Below, piece after piece: positions 35,547-46,157 of a stretch of 64,000 nucleotides of DNA. The DNA is from Ammopiptanthus mongolicus. Its lineage: Eukaryota > Streptophyta > Magnoliopsida > Fabales > Fabaceae. Every line of letters starts with the position of its first letter. The first letter of the stretch is position 1. Made by a program: the position numbers and the translations under genes. The notes beneath the pieces were generated by a model. It saw only the letters and a program-made list of their open reading frames with translations, made no database searches and was not told the DNA's origin. The DNA lies in assembly GCA_039655645.1 (NCBI GenBank), contig CM077346.1, positions 66,425,283 through 66,489,282 on the forward strand, read 5' to 3'.

Positions 35547-37207
35547 TTATTTTCTAGAGCTGAATGTTTTTGTGTATGTGTCTCTGCATGTAAGTTAACT
35601 TGAATGTTTTTTGTCCATGTTTCTAAGAATTCCATCAAGGATCATCAGATTTAGGAGGTTGGAGCAGCTGGAGCTGGAACTGGAACTGCAAATACAATTG
35701 GAGCTGGTCCATATTCTCAATCACAACCAATGAATATTGGTTGTGACTGAGAAGTTATTAAGGTACTTGTTCCTTGTACTGCGTTGTCAATTTTTTTATA
35801 CTTTATTATGTTTATGTTATGTACTAATTTTGTATTTTATTATCTCTTGATAGTTGTTACACTTTTGGCCATTTTGAAGTCATTTGCGAGACATGATTCA
35901 TTCACAATCTGCTTGGTATATCAACTATGATTGTTTTGGTAATAGGAGTTCCTTCTACTTTATTTTTTGCTATAACAAAGATAACAAATAGCATATTTTG
36001 TTGTTTATTTGATTGTTCAACTTTCTGTAACTGTAGAGACATAGAAATAGCTGTCACTGTGAGGATTCCAGTTGGGTGGTGGATTGCTTTTGATCCTGAT
36101 CCTCTAGGACCATTTATTGGAGGAAGTCTTGAAGCATAATGCATTTTAATGGGCTCAGTAGGTTTCACTTTCACAAAATTATCTTGGATTTTTAGCATAA
36201 TTGCAACTTTGTTTTTCCTTCTGACTATATGCCTAATTATTATGTTGCATTTGATGGATTTATAGGCTGGCCCACTTCTCCAGATTATATTTCACAATCA
36301 TTGCATGTTATTGAATTTTTAATTTCTAGGTATCTTTTAATTCTTCAAATATAATTTGAGATATTGTCCTTATTATTTTATAAATACTTGCCATTATTTT
36401 ATCTACTGAACTGAATACACTTGTGAGGATCAGTAAATATATTGAATTCTAGACATACAATGTACCAAATAACTGTTATGCAGTAAGAGAAACAACTTTT
36501 AGCATTAAAACCCTGAATTTGATATATAAATGGTGGCCTAGTAGTATCATTCAGCTTTTAGCTTCCTTTAAAATTATTCCCGGTGCTTACTGAACAGAGA
36601 TTTTCAATTGCAAATAACCAAGACACCCTGCCTTGCTGGGAATTGAGCTATTAACTGAACAATCTGCTGCCACAGTTTCATTACATATTTTAACTTCGTA
36701 TTATAAGTAGGGCTACCAAATTGTTTGTAAATCTCACTTATTTAGTCCTTGTAATGTTGGGTACTGTTTACATATATTTAGTACTTGAAATTTAGGTGAC
36801 CATATCAATATTGGGCTATTGGCCCTCACTGTTGAAAAACAATGCTATAATAGTTTCCCTATTTGTGGGCCTGAACCAATTAGTATTGCAAAATGGGCCA
36901 ATATAATTATATAAAGATCAAGGCTTGTATTCAACTTAAGTCTTAACTCTTAAAAAATGAACAAAAAAAATAAAATAAAAACAAAAACTGGTTAATTTTT
37001 TTTATAAGGCCCAAAAAAATAACATGGCCCAATGATGTATTATATCCATCCTAACCCACCCGAATAACCCGCCACTCGCTTAACCCGCCACCCGACCAAC
37101 CCGCCAGTTCAATTGGGCGAAAATGGGCCATTTTTTTCACTTGACAGCTTGCCACGGGTTGGGCATTTTGGGCCCGAAACCGACCGCTGCTCAGCCCTAC
37201 TTTTGAC

Positions 37208-37481
37208 GTATTTTATTTATAGTCTGTACTGATGTACTCTGTATGTATACATTATTACTGTGGCTGTATTAACGGGGCAACCGATGCAAGTATGTATACT
37301 TTAAGTTTAAACTGGGTTGCTCTGATATATGCGTGCTTTGGCATATCGTTAATATAATTCCGTTTTTGGGTTTTAATCTTTCCGCTGCGTTTCGTCTTAA
37401 TAAAGCACGTTAACATTTATAATACGGTTTAAGGCCTAGTTAAATATCTTACATTCTTCAATGGGACGGCGGGTCGTCTCA
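37208..37481 (+). mobile_element. Inserted LTR, subfamily A-II, right part
   Basis: Continues the LTR of 30613 after the hAT and ends GGTCGTCTCA at 37481. Next to it the integrase reading frame resumes. Confidence 0.85.
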
Positions 37482-37486
37482 ATTGG

Positions 37487-37860
37487 GATTGGCAGAGCAA
37501 TCAAATCTAGAAAGCTTACCCCTAGATTCATTGGACCATTTTAAATTCTTCGCCGAATTGCTCCTATAGCCTATCATGTCGCTTTACCATCAAACTTATC
37601 CAATCTTCATGATGTCTTTCATGTTTCTCAGTTGAGGAAATGCTACCCTGATCCAACACACATCTTAGAACCAGCGTCAATACAATTGAGAGAGAACCTT
37701 GAGTATGAGGCTTTACCTATAAGGGTCGTAGATAAAAGGATTAAGGAACTCCGAGGTAAAACATTTCGTTGATCAAAATCATATGGGATGAAGATACCAG
37801 AGATGCTACCTGGGAATGTGAAGAATACATGCAACAGCAATATCCGAGTTTATTTTAAAA
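37487..37860 (+). pseudogene. Chromovirus integrase C-terminus with chromodomain-like tail
   Basis: Completes the integrase broken at 30612: GIGRAIKSRKLTPRFI, IAPIAYHVALPSNLSNLHDVFHVSQLRKCYPDP and VDKRIKELRGK align with 23330-23600 of the second element. The chromodomain-like end (RDATWECEEYMQQQYPS by frame) runs to about 37855. One stop (TAG near 37541) and a one-base loss near 37768 break it. The pre-LTR box and polypurine tract follow at 37871-37907. Confidence 0.88.
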
Positions 37861-37907
37861 AGTACGTCAAATTTCGAGGACGAAATTCTTTTTAAGAGGG
37901 GTAGTAA

Positions 37908-38359
37908 TGTAACACCCCGATTTTCATCTTTCTAATATCAATAAATTATATAAATGGGATTATATTTTTATCTGAGGATTAGAGAATGAAATTAAATAAA
38001 CTAAAACCAAATTCACGCTCTACGCTATCGTAAGGAGTTATGATTAAATTTTGGGTCGAAAACTCAGACGGAGCTCGGTCTACGTTTTTCATTGACAGTA
38101 GTATTTTACTACTCAGAAGACCTAATTTTGAATCGTGAATGAAACAGTTAGGCTTAGAATCAAATTTCCTACATTTTTGCTAAAATTGGTCTTTTGCACT
38201 AAAAAGCGGAATAATATAACTTATTTGGGTGAAACCTCAAACCAGGTGACGAACGGAGCTGGATAGGGATTTACCGAGACCCGCTAACAGATAATCATGA
38301 AGTCACATCAGGTCACATCATCTAGGAAGGCGTACCGACGTCATGATGACATTTGAAAA
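37908..38359 (+). mobile_element. 3' LTR of main chromovirus (A-II), 5' part
   Basis: Starts TGTAACACCCCGATTTTCATC immediately after a polypurine tract. It matches the first 450 bp of the LTR at 12021 closely, including a stretch around ACTAAAAAGCGGAATAATATAA absent from the LTR at 30613. It is cut at 38359 by a family-B LTR. The rest of this LTR is not found elsewhere in the window. Confidence 0.85.
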
Positions 38360-38828
38360 TGTAACGCCTTTCGTTACATTAGTAACCCAAAATAATTAAT
38401 TTAAATAATAACAAGGTAAATAAAAATTTTCTTTCATAAATGTTGAATAAATACTTAATATAATAATAGTACAAAATGATTGTTCACATTAATTCAAAAT
38501 CCAAAATAACATAATCAGTTTCAAAACCTCAAAACAGGGCGTCTATAACATCTCGCATAAGAAAATAACTAAAAGATAATAAAGGCCCTCCTGGCATATT
38601 CCATGCAACACTAACCAAGCTCTAAAACTAAAAAGATGGTCTTCAAAATGTCTGGCCGCTCAACAGGGACGTCCTCAGACTCTGAAAACAATACTACTAA
38701 TGAGATATAAAATCCCAGTGAACAAAAATACAGTTTAAAAGGTTTTCGCAAAAGCATTGTTCTCAGTCGGTGCGGTAACCGAAAAAACTGTCCATGATAC
38801 CCGTTATTTTCAAAATAATGTATAATAC

Positions 38829-38900
<72 letters not shown>
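38829..38900. repeat. (AAT)n microsatellite
   Basis: About 24 AAT units, at the place where the other family-B LTR (915-959) has about 15. Confidence 0.97.
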
Positions 38901-39009
38901 CATTGGCAACAAACATTCATCACTAACACATCATAAATCAAGTATGACAAGATCTCATATATCAAATAATCTTAAATATTCTAATATGTCATATGACTTT
39001 CAAACTGCA

Positions 39010-39245
39010 CATAACAATGGCGTCCCATTGCCTACCTTACTCATGAAGGTATTTCAATGTCACCTTCACTTCAGTGACATTACTCATTTCGATACCAACC
39101 ATTGTACACTGGTGGTATTACTCATTTCGACATCCCAACGTGTGGCGATGTTGCTTTTGATACTCCATTATGGTGATGTTTCATATTTCGACACCCCAAT
39201 TCATTGGCAGTGTTACTTTCGATACCCCTATCATAGGCGGTATTG
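39010..39245 (-). repeat. Minisatellite in LTR B with variable dyads
   Basis: Units of about 34-37 bp, each with a T-rich spacer (ACT(C/T)ATTTCGA(T/C)A), then a dyad. The dyads differ between units yet stay symmetric: TCACT-TC-AGTGA, CCAT-T-ATGG, CCAAT-TC-ATTGG, CCTAT-C-ATAGG. A flanking dyad CAATGG-CGTC-CCATTG lies at 39016-39031. Same array as 115-400, reversed. Confidence 0.8.
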
Positions 39246-39675
39246 CAGCAAACAACATTCATCGCAGTTAACAGTTATTGAATCATGCCGATATCATCAT
39301 ATAATCCAAATATAGCATGTCAATTCAACCAAATCATGTACTAATCATTCATATCATAGCATCAATCTCAATAATAAACATTTAATTGACAGCAGAAACA
39401 CCTTAGAAGGAAAACCCCCAAATTTGTAAAATCAGGATTTGACCAAACACAAGATTATTTTCCAAAAAAACATATTTTTGAAAGCATAACCTAACCCCAA
39501 GACAATTTGCACCATGAAAAGGGTGAGAAAGAGTATTTCTACTCATCTCTTGAAGACCTCCAAGAATCTCCAAGCGTACCCCATGGCGAATCCTAGATGT
39601 CGCCTTCCTCAAACATGAATCTCCTTCTCCTTCTCCTGCTTCTTCATCATCTTCTTCTATTTCTTCTTGCTATTG

Positions 39676-39708
39676 TGGTTGTTGTTGTTGTTGTTGTTGT
39701 TGTTGTTA
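39676..39708. repeat. (GTT)n microsatellite
   Basis: About ten GTT units following a CTT-rich run at 39620-39670, all within LTR B. Confidence 0.95.
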
Positions 39709-39892
39709 TTGTTCTCCTTCCAAACTCATTATTTGTTGCTGCCCCATCTCCCGATGCTCCACAGCCGTTACTAAGGTGTTTCAGGGTGCAAAAAGAGTTT
39801 CTAGCCGCACTAAGGCATTATAAGATGGTATATATATAGTGTTGCACTGGTCCCCTATTTTTAAACCTATTTTTAACGCATCCTAACATAGA

Positions 39893-40035
39893 GCACGGGC
39901 GTGCTCTCGATTGGCCGTGCCAATCAGCGTCAAAGTTTGCATATTTTCCGACACGAGCGTGCTATTAGTTAGCACGGCGTGGCTCAGACCATGCTCTATT
40001 CAGCACGGGCGTGCCAAATGTGAGCATGGGCGCGC
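39893..40035. repeat. GCACG(N2)CGTGC palindromes in LTR B
   Basis: Sites at 39893 and 40003 are perfect GCACGGGCGTGC. Variants are at 39951, 39972 and 40024. Pairs 39951/39972 and 40003/40024 are 21 bp apart. Same palindrome and spacing as in the unrelated LTR C (7548-7879). Confidence 0.85.
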
Positions 40036-40283
40036 CAACGCTACAGTGACAGATTTTAACGTAAAACTTCTCTCTTTTCTTCTTTTGGTCAACTTGCTAC
40101 CCTTAAAGTTCAAAGTCAACTATTCTAGGCCTCCCTAACACTTTATTAACTTTATTTGCTAAGGTTTAAGTCTCTTATACTTTTATTTATTTCAAGGGCT
40201 TAAAACATATATTCTAAACCTCTAAAAAACTCTATAATAATCCTCATATTATAATCTCTATTTTTATTGTTTTTTATTTTTTT

Positions 40284-40733
40284 GGTTTAAGTAATATTTT
40301 GGTCCCTATACATGACACCGATTCTTCATTTAGTCCCTATACGTAAAAAGTTATTAAAAAGGTCCTCATACATGCAATTGTTATCCATTTGGTCCCTCCC
40401 GTTATGTTGTCGTCTGTAATGATCCGTTAACTACTACGTATAGGGACTAAATGAAGGATTTGTGTCACGTATAGGGACTAAATGAAGAATTTGTGCCATG
40501 TATAGAGAGCAGATTATTACCTTGACCTAAATTATTGGGTCCCTATACGTGGCACAAATTCTTCATTTAGTCCCCATACGTCGTAGTTAACGGATCATTA
40601 GAGACAACAACATAACGGGAGGGACTAAATGGGTAACGATTGCACGTATGAGGACCTTTTTAATAACTTTTTACGTATAGGGACTAAATGAAGAATCGGT
40701 GTCACGTATAGGGACCAAAATATTACTTTAACC
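40284..40733. mobile_element. Foldback MITE, about 450 bp, near-complete hairpin
   Basis: Ends are GGTTTAAGTAATATTTTGG and its inverted copy, and the arms continue with little loss almost to the centre. Flanking TATTTTTTT on both sides (40275-40283 and 40734-40742) fits a 9-bp duplication, as made by Mutator-like transposases, though the site is T-rich. No coding capacity. It is inserted about 22 bp inside LTR B. Confidence 0.85.
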
Positions 40734-40799
40734 TATTTTTTTTTAGGATGTTACATTTCTCCCTTCCTTTAAGAATTTCGTCCCCGAAATTAACCTCAT

Positions 40800-40959
40800 A
40801 CAACTTCTTCGGACGAGCTGTAAGTCTTTAGACTTACATATTTCCTGCATACTTAAGATAAAGCATTAGTCCACAGCTAATCTTTGTTTACTTAAATTAG
40901 TCTTTTGTTAACATCAAAACTCAAGGGATTAATGGACCATAACCACTTTGGTTCCAACA
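40800..40959 (-). mobile_element. Copia 3' LTR remnant and polypurine tract
   Basis: Begins TGTTGGAACC at 40959 on the minus strand, preceded by the purine-rich AAAAAGTGGGAGAT (40960-40973). It matches the first 160 bp of the 5' LTR (51207-51047), then breaks at about 40800 into family-B sequence. Confidence 0.9.
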
Positions 40960-41448
40960 ATCTCCCACTTTTTGATGATGACAAAACATACTAATTTGAT
41001 AGAACGAAGTCTTCTAGAGAGCTAAAAAGCTCCCCTTAAGAAAAAGACTATTAAACAGATAAAGCACGATGAAAAGCTATAGTCCAATAAACATAGTTAT
41101 AAGACTTATGTAGATGCAAGCAATGGATTAGATAAGCATGAACAAGACAAATATAACAAGACAGATATTTCTAATCAAATTATATTTTCCCTTTCTCCCC
41201 CTTTTTGTCATCAGACAAAGGAGAGATACAACCATCATTGTTAGTAAAAAAAAACTGTAAATAGAAATAGATTTTTAAGAAGGTGGAGGAGGAGGGGGAG
41301 GATTTGGAATAAATTCTTGAAACATGGCTTCAATTTGTTGTAGCAGCACTACATTGTTTGCCTCAATGGACCGGTGGACGAACTCCTGAAACTCTGGAGG
41401 AATAGCAGAGACATAGCTCTCAGCTGTGGCCTTAGTTGCCCCAGGATT

Positions 41449-41802
41449 CTACTGGTCAGGGATCACACTTAGAGCATTGGACGGGGATGGATCAGCAGGA
41501 TGCATTACTGACAAAGGCAAAGCTTGAGACTTAGAAGGTTCTAAGTCTGTAACATGCTCAGCTTGCTCTTCAGGATAAGGGTCCTCATAGACAATCTTTG
41601 TGTCCCCAGATTCTTCAGGGAGGACAGGAACAAGTGCCTTAGAATGAGAATCCTTTTGCACAGCAGGCTTAGGTGAAGGAGGAAGTACCTCAAGGATGAT
41701 CTCCGCATTATCATATCTACTTTCTTGTCTCCATCTAGCCTTTGGTCCAGGAAGAACATCCGTTGGATACAAAGGGATGCCAAAGATATCGTCCAGAATC
41801 AT
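41449..41802 (-). pseudogene. Remnant of copia extra ORF, C-terminal
   Basis: Open frame of about 117 codons rich in Pro, Glu and Ser, with no recognised domain. It lies just downstream of the large extra ORF, in another frame, so it is probably its C-terminal part after a frameshift between about 41810 and 42053. The stretch 40974-41448 shows only short broken frames and the 3' untranslated sequence of the element. Confidence 0.5.
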
Positions 41803-42052
41803 AAATTCCGCCTCAGAGAGTTTGTACTGTCTTCTGAATATGCGAATTTTACTCTTTTCTTCGTCTGATAGACCAAAAGTTGAAGCTTCCTTGGCACATC
41901 TCCAGATGAATTTTTCCCAGTAAATTCGATCGTCTAGATCATATCTTTCAAAGGGATCCTTTTTCCATATATGAGCTAGTTCTTGTGAGTCATCTCTTGG
42001 CCTAGTCTAAAAAAGGGGATCAAATGCAGTTCTATAAGGCAGCGTCCATGTT

Positions 42053-44101
42053 TCAAGCTTTTTTTCTTCCATCTTTGTTTTTGTTGGGATCCAGAATAGG
42101 GATTGTTGGACAAGCTCGAGGAGGAACAACTCCTACTCTTATCTTAGAACTTCTGCTCCAAAATTTCTTTAGTAGATTGTGATGGATCTTGGCTTCTCGT
42201 AACATATCACACTCCTTTTCAACAGCATAATATGGTAAGAAGTCCCTGACATTAGAGTATTCTTTCCAGGATGAGGGATAGCTTGGAATGAACTTGACAT
42301 CGCGATCGAGAAAAATGTTGTCCAAACCGAAAGACCTTGATCTTCTTTCTCCAGTAGTTTTGCAACCTTCCTTTTCTTCATTAAGGAGTATCACATGTCT
42401 GGCGACATTATAGTGACACCATTGGAACGCCTTGTCCTTAATGAGATTAGGGTAGATCTTCTTTGGAGGGAACTTTTTATGCTCAAGACGGACTAGCAAG
42501 GGTCCATGAGCATTGTAAAGTTGGCTTAGCAGTGGTCCAAAGGGTGTGTAAGGGATGGGATAATATCCATGTTCAGGAGGTGGACCGGAGGGGTTTTGTG
42601 GTGGAGGGGAAGGTGTTTCATACTGATATTCTGGTGGAGGAATTGGACCTTTAGGATGTTAAGAGGTGGAGGGAGGTGAGTGTTTAAGAAAAAGAGCGGG
42701 GAATCTTCTTTTAACGTCAGCCCAGTTAGAGTTTTCATTTTCAAAAGTGATTCTGGGTATGCGTCTATATTTTCTTTTTGGGTAGAGCATCCTAGGATAA
42801 GTTGCTCCACATGGTTTGAAGGGTTCAGGGGTAGGAGGATTTGAGGATTGTTTTTGTGGTGAAGGGATGGTTTGCGTTTGAGGTGAGGTGGGGGGTGAAG
42901 GACCTATGGACGGTTGAGAGTCCATTGTCAGGTCTTCAACCATAAAAGGTTGCTCAACAACATGAGTAATAACTAAACTAGATTGAGGTTCAGTATTACC
43001 TTGAGTTGTGGACCTTGTAGATCTTGGCCTTGTTGCAGCAGGTTTAGATCGAGAGGCATTAGAAGTAGAAACTTTTCTTGGACCTTTGATCACCTTCGAG
43101 ATAGTTTGGCCGTCCTCATCTTCTTCATCAAGAAAAGCTAGAACCAGCTTCCTTTTTCTTGTAGGTTGGACGGAGACAGTTGCTGGACGACTTGAAGAGG
43201 ATTTAGCTCTTGGACGAGCAGGCTCTATCAACCGTTCAGCGGGGGCTAGTTGATCAAACGCTTCATCAACATCTTGCGTCTGAACACCTTTTAACTTCCC
43301 TTCTTTCTTGGACTTTTTAATACAGTCCAGTTGCATCATCATCAAGCTTTGCTTACTGAACTCTGGTTGATGCACACAATCAATGCCATGAACTCCAAAA
43401 TATTTAAGTTTCTGTTTTGGAGTCAGAGACAAGAGATCGTTGTAGACCAGATGCTTCTCAAAGATTCTTGAAAGGAGAGCAGCATAAAGGATGGCGGTGT
43501 TCTTCCCAGAGCCTTCAATAGCATACTTAAAGCAAGTGAAAAGAAGGTGTGGAAGATTGATTTGCCTCTCCAGAATCAGGTATACTAGGCAAAATTGATG
43601 TGCCTTTGAGACATTGTCATTCGAGCCAGCTTTATGAAGGATGGATTTGTTCAGTATCTGATGAAGAACCCTAGCCTTGTCAATCATTCTCGAGGCTATA
43701 AGTTTTTCAGATAAGTTCTTCAGAAGGCATTCTTTGATGGTGTCAGAACCAACCAATTCTTCTTCCCATTTATCTTCACAAGTTATTCCATATTGGGCAC
43801 AACCAATGGCATTGGAAATAGTTGCTTTAGAGACGATAACGTCGGTGTTAAGGACCTTGTTTTTGATTTCCCTTGCCGAGATAGTAGGGTTTATCCAGAA
43901 TTCCCTTACAAGTACTGGGTAGATGACTGGAGAACCTTCAAAGAAACTTGACCAACCAACACGTTGAATGTTTGGGGAAATGTCTATCCTGTGATCAGCA
44001 AAGAATTTCATATTAAACTTGAACTCAACCAGCACTTTAGCAGTCTGAACATCAAGATTATTTCCTTTACCCGTAGTGGTCATGGAGGATGATGAGGCCA
44101 T
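42053..44101 (-). pseudogene. Large extra ORF after copia pol
   Basis: One frame from ATG 44101 runs 480 codons to a single TAA (42659-42661), and the same frame is open again to 42053, so the ancestral protein had about 680 residues. The N-terminal 260 residues look globular (FFEGSPVIYPVLVREFW, KATISNAIGC, NLPHLLFTCFKYAIEG) and resemble what I know as a 'putative plant transposon protein' domain of plant retroelements. The middle is basic and low in complexity (RKRKLVLAFLDEEDEDG, SKPAATRPRSTRST), and the rest Pro-rich with a short globular tail. I see no signal peptide or transmembrane segment, so it does not look like a classic envelope protein. Position and strand match the extra, so-called envelope-like ORF of SIRE-type elements. 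Function unknown. Confidence 0.7.
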
Positions 44102-44529
44102 TATTTCAGAGAAAGAAGCTTTTTTTTATAAAAAAAAAAAAAAAAAGAGGGTTTTTCAGAAAAAGAGAGAGAGGTTGTGAAAAGATTCAACCTTTAACAA
44201 GTACATTTTTATAGGCCAAAAAAATATTCGTATTTTTAAAAAGAATTTAAAATAAAAGAGGAAAGAAGGAGGTGAGGCGACGTGCATTAAATGACTGACA
44301 CACGTTCTAGACTTTGAAATCGTAAAAAACAGTTTTGTAATTATTGAAAATGAAACTGACTCAGTTAAGGAATAAGAGATAAATACGTCTTCGACAAAGA
44401 TTTTGTTCAATTAATGCACTGGACTAGCAATTCAGCATATATAGAACTCACATATATTGGACTAAGACACAATATTGGACGCATGCATTGGACTCTTAAT
44501 CAATCAATGAAATGCATGCTTAAATATTT

Positions 44530-46014
44530 TCTTATGAATGTGAACCTATCTTCAGCTAAGGGTTTGGTGAAAATATCTGCCCATTAATGGTCAATATCAA
44601 CAAATTGAATATCAATTATTCCTTTTGGCACATAATCTCTAATGAAATGATGCTTGATTTCTATATGATTTGCTTTAGAGTGCAGTATAGGATTTTTATA
44701 CAAATTAATAGTAGCAGTATTATCACACATTATTGGAATATTACTTACAAACACGTTGTAGTCGTCCAACTGAAGTTTAATCCAAAGAAACTGCGAGCAG
44801 CAACTTGCAGCGACAATGTACTCAGCTTCAGCAGTTGATAATGCAATTGTGCTTTGGCTTTTGCTTGACCATGAGACTAGATTGGCTCCAATGAAGTGAC
44901 AACCTCCACTGGTTCTTTTTCTTTCTATTCTATCTCTAGCATAATCAGCATCACAAAAACCAACTAATCTGTATTCATCAAATTTCTTATACAACAGACC
45001 CAGATTAGTAGAACATTTAAGATATCTAAAGATTCTTTTAACTACTGAGAGACTAGATTCTCTTGGATCGGATTGAAATCGAGCACATAAGCAAACACTA
45101 AACATGATATCAGGTTTGGACGCAGTTAGATATAAGAGGGAACCAACAATACCTCTATATACCTTTTGGTCTACCTTTTTATCTTTCTCATCCTTGTTTA
45201 GTATGGACGTTGGATGCATGGGAGTATTCATTGGTTTGCAATCATCCAATTTGAAACTTTTCAGAAGCTCTTTAGTGTATTTCGTCTGATGAATATACAC
45301 TCTGTCCGATGTTTGTTTGACTTGAAGTCCAAGGAAGAATTTTAGTTCTCCCATCATACTCATTTCAAATTCTTTCTACATGATCTTAGAAAACTCTTGA
45401 CAAAGAGATTCATCAGTTGCACCAAATATTATATCATCAACGTAAATTTGTGCAACAATAAAATTATTTTTACTTGTTTTTCTAGAAAGGGTTGTATCCA
45501 CTTTTCCTCTTGAGAAACCATTCTCCATTAGGAATGTACTGAGTCTCTGATACCAAGCTCTGGGAGTTTGTTTGAGTCCGTATAAAGCCTTCTTAAGCTT
45601 ATATACATGCTCAGGGTGATTTTGATCTTCAAAACCAGGAGGTTTTATAACATAAACTTCTTCATTAATGAAACCATTCAACAAAGCACTTTTTACGTCC
45701 ATTTGATAGAGCATGATGTTATGATGTGCAGCATATGAAAGTAATATACGTATGGCTTCTAGTCTAGCTACTGGAGCGAAAGTTTCAATATAATCAATAC
45801 CTTCCTCTTGTGAGTAGCCTTGTGCAACTAACCTTGCTTTATTCCTTATAACTTTGTCATCTTGGTCCAGCTTGTTTCGATATACCCACTTGGTTCCAAT
45901 GATAGGCTTATCCTTTGGCAAGGAAACCAGCATCCAAACATCACTTCGTTGAAACTGGTTAAGCTCTTCTTGCATAGCGAGGATCCAACATCCATCCATC
46001 AGAGCTTCGTCCAC
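44530..46014 (-). pseudogene. Copia reverse transcriptase and RNase H
   Basis: Copies the element's RNA into DNA. Reverse transcriptase: WVYRNKLDQDDKVIRNKARLVAQGYSQ, ARLEAIRILLSYAAH, YQMDVKSALLNGFINEEVYV, LKKALYGLKQTPRAWY and the catalytic YVDDIIFG (45417-45440). A TAG at 45376-45378 is in frame (CAG by context). The same frame then gives FLGLQVKQTSD and the RNase H (GFCDADYARD, AEAEYIVAASCC, KHHFIRD). A TAA at 44581-44583 precedes WADIFTKPL. Both stops are single C-to-T changes of glutamine codons. Confidence 0.92.
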
Positions 46015-46157
46015 TGACTTTGGTTCTAATTCGGAGATGAAGGCTGAGTCAACTTGTTCTCTGAAGGTTGACCTTGTTCGGACTTTATCATTTGGTTTAC
46101 CAATGATTTGATCCTCCTGATGGTAAGTCCTAAATTGCCACGAACGAGGGGTGTTAG

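Larger units (their letters stand above)
32195..37199 (+). mobile_element. hAT DNA transposon, complete ends
   Basis: A 5005-bp element with short terminal inverted repeats (TAGGGCTGA at the left; the complement of TCAGCCCTA at the right) and a perfect 8-bp target duplication CTTTTGAC (32187-32194 and 37200-37207). That is the hallmark of the hAT superfamily. Subterminal regions at 32210-32400 and 37055-37180 are dense in ACCCG/CGGGT pentamers, likely transposase-binding sites. It encodes one hAT transposase, now frameshifted. The region 35550-37050 has no recognised gene (a frame at 35927-36139 has no known domain). Confidence 0.95.
38360..40755 (-). mobile_element. LTR, family B, complete, minus strand
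   Basis: On the minus strand it starts TGTAACATCC at 40755 and ends GGCGTTACA at 38360, 2396 bp including a 450-bp MITE. Upstream on the minus strand (40756-40799) are a polypurine tract and the GGGACGAAATTC box, so this is a 3' LTR. The internal region is lost at 40800, where copia sequence begins. It contains two microsatellites, a minisatellite and a palindrome cluster. The stretch 39250-39600 has no feature. Confidence 0.85.

Noticed and set aside
35902..36198. Second gene in the hAT element
   Set aside because: Overlapping frames on both strands of about 70-98 codons, without known domains. Too weak to call.
42526..42810. Separate 94-codon protein
   Set aside because: Overlaps the large copia ORF in another frame, while the main frame reads through after a single stop.
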